A DNA stretch of 13,137 bases, taken from contig DAOUYU010000027.1 of assembly GCA_030673995.1 (NCBI GenBank), forward strand, positions 1 to 13,137. The letters run 5' to 3'. The position numbers and the translations under genes are program-made. The stretch's first letter is position 1. Each line of letters begins with the position of its first letter. The DNA comes from Candidatus Aminicenantota bacterium (GTDB taxonomy: Bacteria; Acidobacteriota; Aminicenantia; Aminicenantales; Aminicenantaceae). The notes beneath the pieces were generated by a model. It did not search any database. It was not told the origin of the DNA and was given only the letters and a program-made list of their open reading frames with translations. Below, in pieces: positions 5,929 to 13,137 of this stretch.

Positions 5929-7326
5929 ATGACCTATTTGATTTACGCACGAAAATACAGACCAAAAACTTTCGAGGAGATGATCGGCCAAAAAACCGTG
6001 GTCCAAACCCTCCAGAATGCCATAAAAAACGACAGGGTTTCACAAGCCTATATTTTTTCCGGAATGAGGGGGATAGGAAAAACGACTGCTGCTCGAATTT
6101 TAGCCAAAGCCTTGAACTGCCAGCATGGACCTACACCTACTCCCTGCAATAAATGTGAGTTTTGTAAGGAGGTTAACGAGGACCATTCTGTAGATGTTAT
6201 AGAGATCGATGGGGCTTCTAACCGCGGGATTGATGAGGTGAGGTCGCTTCGTGAGGGAGTAAAGTACAGGCCTATCCACAGCCGGCATAAAGTCATTATC
6301 ATCGATGAAGTCCATATGCTGACTCGCGAAGCCTTTAATGCTCTTTTAAAAACTCTGGAAGAGCCTCCGCCTCATACTGTTTTTATTTTTGCCACGACTG
6401 AATTCCACAAGGTTCCAGCGACAATCACATCCCGTTGCCAGCATTTTGAATTCAAAAAAATCTCTCAGAAAGAGATCATTAATCATCTGCTGGATATCAC
6501 AAAAAAAGAGAACATTACTCTCTCTCCATCCGGGTTAAGCCTTATTGCTGAAGCTTCGGATGGCAGTTTGAGGGATGCTCAAAGTCTGCTTGATCAGGCT
6601 GTTGCCTTCTCTGGTGAAGTCATAAACGACGAAGATTTAAAGGAGATTTTGGGAACCATTAAAAGAGAAATTCTGTTCAAGTTTTCAGAGTCAATCCTGG
6701 GAGAAAAGCCCGGTGATATATTCTCGCTAGTGGAGAATGTTATTGAATATGGCTATGACCTGCGATTTTTTTATAAAGAGCTGATTCAGCATTTCAGAAA
6801 TTTGCTTCTCGTTAAATCGGTTAAGAAGGCACAAGATTTATTACCTTTAAATGAAGAGGATATAAATGATTTGCAGGAAGAAGCAGAGAAAGCTTCACAT
6901 GAGGAATTACTCCGCTATCTTGTTGTCCTTCAACAGGGGGAACAGGGCCTGAAGTTTTCTTCCCATCCGAGAATTTACCTGGAGGCTTTTCTGGTAAAGT
7001 TGTGCCATTTTAAAAAGATCGCTCCTCTTGAAAGCATCATGCTGGAAATAGAGGATATTAAGAAGGGGATGGAAAATCCCTCCGGGACAAAATTTACTGA
7101 AAACACCATCCAGAAAGAAACGATAAGGCAAGAAGAGGAGGAACCAGAGTTCCACAATCAAAAAATGAGCGAAGATGTATCCAAAGAGATCGTCAAGCAA
7201 AGTAGTAAAAAGGAAAGAGAAATCGAGGCCGCATTAAAGGATCCTTCTGTTCAATCCTTTATGAATGTGTTTAATGCACGGGTGCTTTCGATTAAACCCA
7301 TAAAAAGAGGCCAGGAGAAGGAATAA
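5929..7326 (+). CDS. dnaX: DNA polymerase III subunit gamma/tau
   Basis: The clamp-loader ATPase that assembles the beta sliding clamp on primed DNA and joins the polymerase cores in the replisome. The AAA+ core is intact: LIYARKYRP start, Walker A GMRGIGKTT at 45-53, the zinc-binding cysteines C64, C73, C76 and C79, Walker B IIIDEVH ending at about 129, the SRC arginine-finger motif at 168-170, and sensor 2 GSLRDAQSLLDQ from about 212. The collar domain follows, then a charged linker from about 375. It ends at residue 465 with PSVQSFMNVFNARVLSIKP, shorter than E. coli tau (643) but with a natural-looking C-terminus. There is no clear Shine-Dalgarno sequence before the ATG. It is followed by ebfC and recR in the order conserved across bacteria. 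Confidence 0.96.
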   Translation: MTYLIYARKYRPKTFEEMIGQKTVVQTLQNAIKNDRVSQAYIFSGMRGIGKTTAARILAKALNCQHGPTPTPCNKCEFCKEVNEDHSVDVIEIDGASNRGIDEVRSLREGVKYRPIHSRHKVIIIDEVHMLTREAFNALLKTLEEPPPHTVFIFATTEFHKVPATITSRCQHFEFKKISQKEIINHLLDITKKENITLSPSGLSLIAEASDGSLRDAQSLLDQAVAFSGEVINDEDLKEILGTIKREILFKFSESILGEKPGDIFSLVENVIEYGYDLRFFYKELIQHFRNLLLVKSVKKAQDLLPLNEEDINDLQEEAEKASHEELLRYLVVLQQGEQGLKFSSHPRIYLEAFLVKLCHFKKIAPLESIMLEIEDIKKGMENPSGTKFTENTIQKETIRQEEEEPEFHNQKMSEDVSKEIVKQSSKKEREIEAALKDPSVQSFMNVFNARVLSIKPIKRGQEKE

Positions 7327-7358
7327 AAGGATATTTATCAGATTTTGAGGAGAGTAAT

Positions 7359-7670
7359 ATGAAAGGTGTGCCAAACTTACAAAAAATGCTAAAAGGCGCC
7401 AAAGAAATGCAGGAAAAACTTCAGAAAGAGCTGGCAGAGATAAGAATAGAAGGCTCGAGCGGAGGCGGGATGGTGACCGTCACCGTCGACGGCACAAAAA
7501 TTCCTATCTCGATTAAGATCGATCCTGAGGTTGTGAATAAAGAGGATGTAGAAATGCTCCAGGATTTGATATTAGCTGCATTTAACGATGCCGGGGTAAA
7601 GGTCGACGAAAGTGTATCCGAGAAAATGGGAAGCTTAGGTTTGGGACTTAAAATACCTGGACTCTTTTGA
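7359..7670 (+). CDS. ebfC: YbaB/EbfC family nucleoid-associated protein
   Basis: A 103-residue DNA-binding protein of the YbaB/EbfC family, which forms tweezer-like dimers and is found associated with the nucleoid. The N-terminal helix is rich in Met, Lys and Gln (NLQKMLKGAKEMQEKLQKEL). The central sheet carries the family phrase GGGMVTVTVDG, followed by the conserved IDPEVV, and the C-terminal helical part ends with the usual short GLGLKIPGLF. GAGGAGAG before the ATG is a good ribosome binding site. It starts 32 bases after dnaX, and its TGA overlaps the recR ATG by one base (TGATG), which implies translational coupling. The recR linkage fits the proposed but poorly defined role in recombination or replication repair. 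Confidence 0.95.
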   Translation: MKGVPNLQKMLKGAKEMQEKLQKELAEIRIEGSSGGGMVTVTVDGTKIPISIKIDPEVVNKEDVEMLQDLILAAFNDAGVKVDESVSEKMGSLGLGLKIPGLF

Positions 7671-8275
7671 TGTTTGAGCAAACACATCCACTGAACCGAC
7701 TCATAGAGGAACTGAAAAAAATTCCCAGCATCGGGGCTAAAACTGCACAGAGAATTGCATTTTACCTCATTGGCCTTCCAAATAAAGAGGTAGAGAGTCT
7801 GTCAGAGGCGATAAAGGACGCTAAACAAAGCACGTTCTATTGCTCCGCCTGCAACAGCCTGACCTATGTTGATCCCTGTCATTATTGTTCCGACACGGAC
7901 AGAAATGATGAAATGCTGTGTATCGTGGAAGAGCCGTTTAATATCTCATCCATAGAAAAAACAGAGATTTATAACGGCAGATATCATGTTCTCTTGGGAT
8001 GCCTTTCTCCCTTAAAAGGCGTGGGACCTGATGAGCTCAAGACAGATAAATTGGTAAAAAGAATAAAAGAAGGTAAATTCAAAGAGATTATTATTGCTAC
8101 TAATCCTACTGTGGAAGGTGAGTCTACCGCCGTTTATCTGACGACAATTTTAAAAGATTTCAAGATCAAGCTGACAAGATTGGCTATGGGGCTGCCAGTT
8201 GGGTCTGATATTGATTATGCGGATCAGGTCACTATCAGGAAAGCTTTAGAAGGAAGGACAGAAATAAAAGAATGA
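7670..8275 (+). CDS. recR: Recombination mediator RecR
   Basis: RecR acts with RecO (and RecF) to load RecA onto SSB-coated single-stranded DNA during gap repair. The start is taken as the ATG at 7670, which overlaps the ebfC stop; a TTG three bases earlier is possible but unnecessary. The 201 residues show the N-terminal helix-hairpin-helix (KKIPSIGAKTAQRIAFYL, about 16-33), a four-cysteine zinc motif (C58, C61, C70, C73), and a Toprim domain from about residue 80 (CIVEEP, then LLGCLSPLKGVGPD and TNPTVEGESTA). The C-terminal RLAMGLPVGSDIDYAD phrase closes the family signature. Length and motifs are normal. It is the third gene of dnaX-ebfC-recR; the por operon starts 86 bases downstream on the same strand. 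Confidence 0.97.
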   Translation: MFEQTHPLNRLIEELKKIPSIGAKTAQRIAFYLIGLPNKEVESLSEAIKDAKQSTFYCSACNSLTYVDPCHYCSDTDRNDEMLCIVEEPFNISSIEKTEIYNGRYHVLLGCLSPLKGVGPDELKTDKLVKRIKEGKFKEIIIATNPTVEGESTAVYLTTILKDFKIKLTRLAMGLPVGSDIDYADQVTIRKALEGRTEIKE

Positions 8276-8361
8276 CACAGTCGCAGTTCTTTTTAGGAAG
8301 AAGCCCATCTTTTAAATATTTACAGATAAAAAAATTTTCAGATTTAAGGAGAGGAGGTTAA

Positions 8362-8937
8362 ATGAAAGAGACAATTGAAATACGCTGGCATGGGCGTGCC
8401 GGACAGGGTGTCGTAACAGCTGCAGTAACGATGGCCGATGTACTCTCTTCGGAAGAGAACATATATGTCCAGGCTTTCCCTGAATTCGGAGCAGAAAAGA
8501 GAGGCGCTCCAATATTGGCTTTTAATCGCATCAGCAAAAAGCCTATTCGCTCTCATAGTCAAGTCTATTACCCTGATATTGTCGTAGTGACCGACCCATC
8601 ATTATTAGGCATGGTGGATATAGGCAGCGGGGCGAAAGACGATACGTTTTTCCTTATGAACACAACTTATGATGTCTCACTTATTCGGGAAAGGGTTTCA
8701 TTGGGAGAAAAGAAAATTTATACCTTGGATGCTTACACTATAGCTACAGATGAGCTGGGCAGAGCTATTCCCAATGTTCCTATGGTTGCAGCTTTGGTAA
8801 AGGTTACCGAGCTCATGGATCTTAAAAAATTTAAAGAGAAAATCAGGATTTCTCTTGGTAAAAAATTGCGGTCAGAGGTCGTAGAGATGAACATGCAGAC
8901 CATTGATAGAGCTTTCAAGGAGGTAAAGGAAGGATGA
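8362..8937 (+). CDS. porC: Pyruvate (2-oxoacid):ferredoxin oxidoreductase, gamma subunit
   Basis: The gamma subunit of the four-subunit POR, which reversibly converts pyruvate and CoA to acetyl-CoA and CO2 while reducing ferredoxin. The 191 residues open with the typical EIRWHGRAGQGVVTAA, followed by QAFPEFGAEKRGAP and the PDIVVVTDPSLL strand, as in the POR gamma fold that contributes to CoA binding. A strong ribosome binding site (GGAGAGGAGG, about 8347-8356) precedes the ATG. This is the first gene of porC-D-A-B; its stop overlaps the porD start by ATGA. In some organisms the same subunit is called porG. The 86-base gap after recR shows no convincing promoter or terminator, so I cannot say whether por is transcribed from its own start. 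Confidence 0.94.
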   Translation: MKETIEIRWHGRAGQGVVTAAVTMADVLSSEENIYVQAFPEFGAEKRGAPILAFNRISKKPIRSHSQVYYPDIVVVTDPSLLGMVDIGSGAKDDTFFLMNTTYDVSLIRERVSLGEKKIYTLDAYTIATDELGRAIPNVPMVAALVKVTELMDLKKFKEKIRISLGKKLRSEVVEMNMQTIDRAFKEVKEG

Positions 8938-9248
8938 GAAAGGAAACTTGGAAAGAACTTACAATAGGCACCATTAACCTTGACGCAGGAAACTCGGTGA
9001 AAAATTTGACCGGAACCTGGCGTTCAGGGAAAAAACCTCAATTCATTGAGGAGCACTGCATTCAGTGCTTTTTTTGCTGGCTTTATTGTCCTCATTTTGC
9101 CATCCTTGTCGAGGACGGCGAGGTCAAAGGAATCAATTATGATTATTGTACAGGTTGTGGGATGTGTTCTGTTGAGTGTCCCACAAAGGAGAAAGCCATA
9201 GTCATGGTTGAAGAAGAGGCGGAGCTCGCTGAAGGGAGTGGAAAATGA
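8934..9248 (+). CDS. porD: Pyruvate:ferredoxin oxidoreductase, delta (ferredoxin-like) subunit
   Basis: A 104-residue polyferredoxin subunit that carries electrons from the TPP/Fe-S centre of the beta subunit to free ferredoxin. The two [4Fe-4S] motifs are complete: C42, C45, C48, C52-P and C72, C75, C78, C82-P. The N-terminal 40 residues (TWRSGKKPQFIEEHC) match the usual lead-in of POR delta subunits. It overlaps porC at its start and porA at its end by four bases each (ATGA), which predicts coupled translation and matched stoichiometry. The first cluster motif is unusually rich in aromatic residues between its cysteines (CFFCWLYC), as often seen in this family. Confidence 0.95.
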   Translation: MRKETWKELTIGTINLDAGNSVKNLTGTWRSGKKPQFIEEHCIQCFFCWLYCPHFAILVEDGEVKGINYDYCTGCGMCSVECPTKEKAIVMVEEEAELAEGSGK

Positions 9249-10426
9249 GTGCACTGAAAACGCTAAACGGCAATCAGTCCATAGCAGAGGCAGTGAGACA
9301 GATAGACCCGGATGTGCTGGCAGCTTATCCTATCACACCTTCCACAGCCATCGTTGAGACTATCGCTAAGTTTAAGGCCGATGGGATGATCACAGGAGAG
9401 TTCGTCTGCCCGGAAAGCGAGCACAGCGCTATGAGTGTCTGTATCGGAGCGGCCTCGGCAGGGGGGAGGGTCATGACTGCCACCGCCTCTCAGGGATTGG
9501 CTCTTATGTGGGAGATGCTCTACATCGCTGCCGGCCTGAGGCTTCCGATTGTAGCGGCCATAGTTAATCGTTCTATGAGCGCTCCCATTAATATACACGG
9601 TGACCACAGCGATACCATGGGTGCCAGGGATTCAGGATGGATCCAGATTTATTCAGAGAACTGCCAGGAAGCTTATGATAATTTTATACAGGCTTTTCGT
9701 ATCGCAGAGCATTTAGATGTCAGGACTCCTGTTTTAGTCGGACTGGATGGCTTTATCATCAGTCATTCCATGGAGGTCATTCAAGTTGAAGATGACGATG
9801 AAGTGAAGAAGTTTGTGGGAGAATATATGCCTCTCTATCCTCTTTTGGATACCAGCAATAAAATGACGGTTGGACCTATAGATTTCACCGATTATTACTT
9901 TGAACACAAGAGAAGCCAGCTTGAAGGTATCGAAAATTCTCCCCCGGTTATCGAGGCTGTAGGGAAGGAGTTCGGTCAGAAATTCGGTCGTGAATACGGC
10001 TTTTTCGAGGAATACAGAATGGACGATGCGGAGTTGTGTATTGTCGTGATGAGTTCGGCAGCAGGTACCTGTAAAGACGCCATCGATGAGCTGCGGTCCG
10101 AAGGGAAGAAGGTCGGCCTTCTCAAGCCCCGGGTTTTTCGCCCCTTTCCCCATAAAAAAATTGCTGAGGCATTAAAGGAGATGAAAGCTGTGGCTGTTCT
10201 TGACCGTTGTTCGAGTCCTGGAGCTTTTGGGGCACCGCTTTTCACCGAGATTCGCTCCGGCCTTTATGATTATGCTGAGCGGCCTAGAATTGTGAATTAT
10301 GTTTATGGACTTGGAGGAAGGGATATCAAAGTCGAGCATTTTAAGGAAGTGGCCTCAAAGCTGGAGAAGATCGCAGAGACAGGGACGGTTGAAGAAATTT
10401 ACAGTTACATCAATTTGAGAGAGTAA
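9245..10426 (+). CDS. porA: Pyruvate:ferredoxin oxidoreductase, alpha subunit
   Basis: The alpha subunit supplies the pyrimidine-side TPP domain and the C-terminal transketolase-like domain. The 393 residues start with GNQSIAEAVRQIDPDVLAAYPITPST, the usual POR alpha opening, with the conserved PITPS. ESEHSAM, the TATASQGLALMWEMLYIAAG stretch, NRSMSAPINIHGDHSD and RDSGWIQIYSENCQEAYD follow in order. These are closer to pyruvate-type than to 2-oxoglutarate- or isovalerate-type enzymes, so pyruvate is the likely substrate, though that is inferred. The C-terminal domain (about 255-390) includes VGLLKPRVFRPFP and the AVLDRCSSPGAFGAPLFTE segment. It overlaps porD by four bases and lies 16 bases before porB. 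Confidence 0.95.
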   Translation: MSALKTLNGNQSIAEAVRQIDPDVLAAYPITPSTAIVETIAKFKADGMITGEFVCPESEHSAMSVCIGAASAGGRVMTATASQGLALMWEMLYIAAGLRLPIVAAIVNRSMSAPINIHGDHSDTMGARDSGWIQIYSENCQEAYDNFIQAFRIAEHLDVRTPVLVGLDGFIISHSMEVIQVEDDDEVKKFVGEYMPLYPLLDTSNKMTVGPIDFTDYYFEHKRSQLEGIENSPPVIEAVGKEFGQKFGREYGFFEEYRMDDAELCIVVMSSAAGTCKDAIDELRSEGKKVGLLKPRVFRPFPHKKIAEALKEMKAVAVLDRCSSPGAFGAPLFTEIRSGLYDYAERPRIVNYVYGLGGRDIKVEHFKEVASKLEKIAETGTVEEIYSYINLRE

Positions 10427-10442
10427 AGAAAAGGAGAAGAAA

Positions 10443-11369
10443 ATGGCAAAATTAAAAGATTTAGCCTCCATGGAAGATAGATTGGTCCCGGGTCATGGAA
10501 TGTGTCTGGGTTGTGGAATCCCTCTTATTTTCAAAATCATTTTGAGGGCAACTGAAGATCCTATCATCATTGCCAATGCTACGGGTTGCCTTGAGGTTTG
10601 TACGACCATTTTTCCCCGGACTTCGTGGAATATGACCTGGATGCACAGTGCTTTTGAGAATGCTGCGTCGACTATTGCCGGAGTGGAAGCCATGTACAAA
10701 GCCCTGAAAATGAAAGGAAGAATACCTCAGGATAAGAAGATAAAATTCTTAGGTGTTGGAGGTGACGGAGCAACCTATGACATCGGACTCCAGGCTCTCT
10801 CCGGGACGGTGGAAAGAGGACATGATATTGTTTACATATGTTATGACAACAATGCCTATGCCAACACAGGAGGTCAGCGTTCTTCGGCAACTCCATTAGG
10901 CGCATCAGCGTCAACTTCTCCGGCAGGAACTCAGAGTCCTGGAAAGCTGCAGCGGAGAAAGGATTTAACAAAAATTTTAGTTGCCCATAACATTCCTTAT
11001 GTTGCTCAAGCCAGTCCGGGCAGATGGAAGGATCTATACAACAAGGCGAAAAAGGCCTTTGAGATCGAGGGCCCGGCATTCTTGAATGTTCTCTGTGTCT
11101 GTCCGACCGAATGGAAATATGATGAGTCTCAAGGAGTTCGGCTGCTTCAGACTGCTCTTGACACCTGTGTCTGGCCTTTGTATGAGGTTGAAAACGGCAA
11201 ATACAAGATCAACTACAAACCCAAAGAGAAAAAACCGGTTTTGGAATGGCTTAAACCACAGGGCAGGTTCCGTCATCTCTTCAAGGAAGAGAACACCTGG
11301 GTTTTAGAAAAATTCCAGAAGCAGGTGGATGAAGATTGGGAGGAGCTGAACAAACTCGCTTTGTATTAG
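10443..11369 (+). CDS. porB: Pyruvate:ferredoxin oxidoreductase, beta (TPP-binding) subunit
   Basis: The beta subunit binds the diphosphate of TPP and the proximal [4Fe-4S] cluster. Candidate cluster ligands are C21 and C24 (GMCLGCG), C49 (NATGC) and C218 or C220 (LCVCPTEW). The TPP motif runs from GGDG (about 106-109) to the Mg-binding DNNAYANTG (135 onward), followed by GGQRSSATPLGA, a strong POR beta signature. At 308 residues the length is normal. AAGGAGAAG before the ATG is the ribosome binding site. Last gene of the operon. Its TAG (11367-11369) overlaps the stop of the convergent propeller gene, so there is no intergenic space for a private terminator. Confidence 0.96.
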   Translation: MAKLKDLASMEDRLVPGHGMCLGCGIPLIFKIILRATEDPIIIANATGCLEVCTTIFPRTSWNMTWMHSAFENAASTIAGVEAMYKALKMKGRIPQDKKIKFLGVGGDGATYDIGLQALSGTVERGHDIVYICYDNNAYANTGGQRSSATPLGASASTSPAGTQSPGKLQRRKDLTKILVAHNIPYVAQASPGRWKDLYNKAKKAFEIEGPAFLNVLCVCPTEWKYDESQGVRLLQTALDTCVWPLYEVENGKYKINYKPKEKKPVLEWLKPQGRFRHLFKEENTWVLEKFQKQVDEDWEELNKLALY

Positions 11370-12580
11370 ATCCCTTTTTTTATCTGGCCCCAGTTTTTAA
11401 TTTTATATCTTTCAATTTTATAGTAGCCGGTATCTTCGTCTTGTCTAAATGTATAAAGACATCCTTTTTTTATTACTTTTGGACTTATCTCGTGTATTTT
11501 GATTTTATAGAGATAATATCCTTCCTTGTTAAAAAAGTCGAAATATGTGTCCTCTTCTTTTTTTACAACCGACTTTGGCTTAGCAAGAAAGATATGTCCC
11601 ATATCATCATTCATTATCAGGGAGAAAAAAGGCTTGTATTTAGCGAATCCATGTAATTTCCTTAAATCTCCCCTGGACCATTGAATCCCTCCTAGTCCTT
11701 TTGATCTTTCAATCCTTTTCTCTAAGTACTCGTTTTCTTCCTTTCTTGACGTAGGTTGGCGTTTCTCATCTTTTTCTATTATATGGACAATCTCTCCTGA
11801 TGAGTTAACAACATATAGCTTGTATTCAGCAGAATATCCGTATATTCCTAACTCATCACTCAACGGACAAAAAAACAATCCCGGGCTATAAGGTGGCGAG
11901 CCCATTACACTAATAGCTCCTCCCCCTGGAGCAGCTTTTGCCAGGATAACACTTGGATCGGGAAAGCTTGAAATTGTATCAATCCTTTTCCCGCTTGAAT
12001 CAATAAGAATAACATCAAATGAAGTCCCTTTTTCTGTACGAATACGAGACCATCCTAAAAATTTTTCCTCTTTGGTTACTAGATAAGAACTGAGGTGAAA
12101 GTCAGTATTGACATTCTTCTCAAAAGTACCATCTTTACCGAAAATAATAATTTTTTTATACTCATTAACATATAACTTTCCTTTTGTGCTCAATGCCGTT
12201 CTACCGGCTCTTTGAAACTCTCCTGGTCCCTCCCCTTTCCGGCCAATCGTTTTAAGATATTTGCCGTCTTTATCATATATCTGGATTCGACATTCTCTGG
12301 AATCTAAAACATAAATATTCCCCTCTTCATCAACTTCAATATCCGAGACTCGCGTGAACATATAATTCTCATCAACATCTTCTCCTCCGATAGTTAAATC
12401 TACCTCCAGCTCAAGATTAATCTCACCATACAGAGATATTTTCGGATTTTTTATAACTTTTACTCCATCTTTTTCCTCTATTGTCCCTTCCCACTTAGCT
12501 TTTTGTCCTTCAGACAAAATAGCCATAATAAAGACTGAAAGAAATAAAAAAAATAATACAACCTTAGTTTTGTTTTTCAT
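11366..12580 (-). CDS. Secreted six-bladed beta-propeller (NHL-type) protein
   Basis: A 404-residue exported protein of unknown function. Residues 1-23 form a signal peptide (basic start, then VVLFFLFLSVFIMAIL); no lipobox cysteine is present. From about residue 75 there are NHL-like blades: a VSDIEVDEEGNIYVLDS strand pair, then RIQIYDKDGKYLKTIG and GEGPGEFQRA, the classic NHL loop, and LSTKGKLYVNE with FGKDGTFEKNV. Later blades are more divergent, the last being YFDFFNKEGYYLYKIKI. Such proteins are common in Acidobacteriota-related genomes, but ligands are mostly unknown. A strong AGGAGGAGG lies just before the ATG (12583-12591 on the plus strand). It is convergent with porB, the stops overlapping by four bases. 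No clear promoter is seen upstream. Its DNA is AT-richer than the por genes. Confidence 0.8.
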   Translation of the reverse strand: MKNKTKVVLFFLFLSVFIMAILSEGQKAKWEGTIEEKDGVKVIKNPKISLYGEINLELEVDLTIGGEDVDENYMFTRVSDIEVDEEGNIYVLDSRECRIQIYDKDGKYLKTIGRKGEGPGEFQRAGRTALSTKGKLYVNEYKKIIIFGKDGTFEKNVNTDFHLSSYLVTKEEKFLGWSRIRTEKGTSFDVILIDSSGKRIDTISSFPDPSVILAKAAPGGGAISVMGSPPYSPGLFFCPLSDELGIYGYSAEYKLYVVNSSGEIVHIIEKDEKRQPTSRKEENEYLEKRIERSKGLGGIQWSRGDLRKLHGFAKYKPFFSLIMNDDMGHIFLAKPKSVVKKEEDTYFDFFNKEGYYLYKIKIHEISPKVIKKGCLYTFRQDEDTGYYKIERYKIKNWGQIKKGI

Positions 12581-12757
12581 TTCCTCCTCCTATCAAAGAG
12601 TTCCTATTTTAAGTCTAAAAAATCAAAATTGCGAACTTGATTGTACACTACCTTCTCTCTTTTGAGGCGCTGATTCCGTTATGCGGTCTTTTCCTTTCAG
12701 GGAAAGTTGGTCTTTCTAGTCTTTGGTTCCCACTAGCTTTAAAACTAAGCTGTAAAT
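12581..12757. other. Gap between propeller gene and methyltransferase
   Basis: The 177 bases hold the propeller gene's ribosome binding site at the left end. There is a small stem with arms TTTCC and GGAAA near 12693-12708, and AGCTT/AAGCT near 12735-12751. Neither is followed by a clear T-run on the minus strand, so I cannot name a terminator for the methyltransferase gene. A weak TAAAAT -10-like box for the propeller gene may exist near 12611 on the minus strand. I see no gene. Confidence 0.4.
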
Positions 12758-13137
12758 CTACTTATTTTCAGGTTTAAACAATTTTCCAGACCAATAAAGT
12801 TCAGTGAAATCTTTTATTCGACTCTCTGCCAATCTTACATATTCCTTTTCGATTTCATAACCGACATAATGACGATTTGTTTTTATTGCAGCAATAGCTG
12901 CTTGTCCACTCCCCATGAATGGATCCAAGAGTACTTCTTCCTCAAAGGTATAAAGCTGAATTAATCTAAAAGGCAGCTCTACAGGAAAGGGAGCAGGATG
13001 TCTAACTCTTGTTGCTGGCTCTGCATCAAATTTCCAAACACTTTTAGTAAATTCTAAAAATTCTTCTCTAGCAATAGTGTTTTTTCTTTTGTTTGCATTT
13101 TTTCTTGAAAAAGCGTATTTCGAAAATATCAGGATAT
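12758..13137 (-). CDS. Beta-class site-specific DNA methyltransferase, C-terminal part
   Basis: This frame is open from the right edge to the TAG at 12758-12760 (125 residues) and belongs to a gene whose start lies beyond the window. The C-terminal SAM-binding part of an N6-adenine/N4-cytosine methyltransferase is clear. HPAPFPVELPFRLIQLY is followed by motif I DPFMGSGQ (12902-12925), then AAIAAIKTNRHYVGYEIEKEYVRLAESRI. Having motif I near the C-terminus means the catalytic DPPY/SPPY motif should lie upstream, outside the window (order of the beta group, pfam N6_N4_Mtase). The target base and sequence cannot be read from this part. It may be one half of a restriction-modification system or an orphan. 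No nuclease gene lies on the visible side. Confidence 0.88.
   Translation of the reverse strand, partial: ILIFSKYAFSRKNANKRKNTIAREEFLEFTKSVWKFDAEPATRVRHPAPFPVELPFRLIQLYTFEEEVLLDPFMGSGQAAIAAIKTNRHYVGYEIEKEYVRLAESRIKDFTELYWSGKLFKPENK

Noticed and set aside
5744..6043. 99-residue minus-strand ORF over the dnaX start
   Set aside because: Most of it is antisense to conserved dnaX sequence. Only its middle part (about 5820-5905) resembles the thioesterase relic and is counted there.
6499..6510. A7 run in dnaX as a programmed frameshift site for making gamma
   Set aside because: The shift would occur near residue 192, inside the ATPase core before sensor 2, so the product would not be a working gamma. 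The hexameric codon phasing of the E. coli site is also absent.
7667..7669. TTG start for recR
   Set aside because: The ATG three bases later overlaps the ebfC stop in a TGATG arrangement and suffices; the TTG adds one Met only.

Overview
The window looks like chromosomal DNA from an anaerobic or fermentative, double-membraned bacterium. The support is a four-subunit ferredoxin-dependent 2-oxoacid oxidoreductase, a lipoprotein signal peptide, a bacterial dnaX-ebfC-recR block and a CCA-encoding bacterial tRNA-Ser. Base composition is moderate and becomes AT-richer in the last 1.8 kb. The gene mix (beta-lactamase-fold hydrolase with a DUF3471-like tail, secreted NHL-type propeller, Trp/Tyr-rich lipoprotein, four-subunit POR) resembles what I recall of Candidatus Aminicenantes and other Acidobacteriota-related lineages. 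That placement is an inference, not a proof.

Layout. (1) Positions 2-2593: a serine hydrolase cut by the window's left edge, then homoserine dehydrogenase, both +. (2) 2632-2833: a 36-bp palindromic repeat, a promoter and tRNA-Ser(GGA). (3) 2859-4122: a possible six-codon leader ORF, ornithine aminotransferase (rocD) and its hairpin/T-run terminator. (4) 4126-5440: a promoter, a GGGGAC/GTCCCC palindrome with a 15-bp tandem repeat, and a Trp/Tyr-rich lipoprotein with a highly basic coiled-coil tail. (5) 5445-5928: the most unusual stretch. It holds a 255-bp element made of nested inverted repeats, followed by the frameshifted C-terminal remnant of a minus-strand thioesterase-like gene and the probable dnaX promoter. 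(6) 5929-8275: dnaX, ebfC (ybaB) and recR. (7) 8362-11369: a tight porC-porD-porA-porB operon for pyruvate (2-oxoacid):ferredoxin oxidoreductase. (8) 11366-13137, minus strand: a secreted beta-propeller protein whose stop overlaps the porB stop, then the C-terminal part of a beta-class DNA methyltransferase running off the right edge.

How the genes work together. dnaX, ebfC and recR are the classic replication/recombination cluster. ebfC and recR overlap by one base (TGATG), which implies translational coupling. The por genes make one enzyme complex: gamma overlaps delta, and delta overlaps alpha, by ATGA, and beta follows after a short gap. hom and rocD are amino-acid metabolism genes without an obvious functional link to their neighbours.

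The strongest candidate for something undescribed is the 5445-5699 element. Its outer 20 + 16 bases are identical to the complete 36-bp repeat at 2632-2667, but 219 bp have been inserted between (or lost from) the two halves. Those 219 bp contain several perfect hairpins, a second inverted-repeat pair and a promoter-like sequence. It has no coding capacity of its own and looks like a non-autonomous mobile or REP/MITE-like element.
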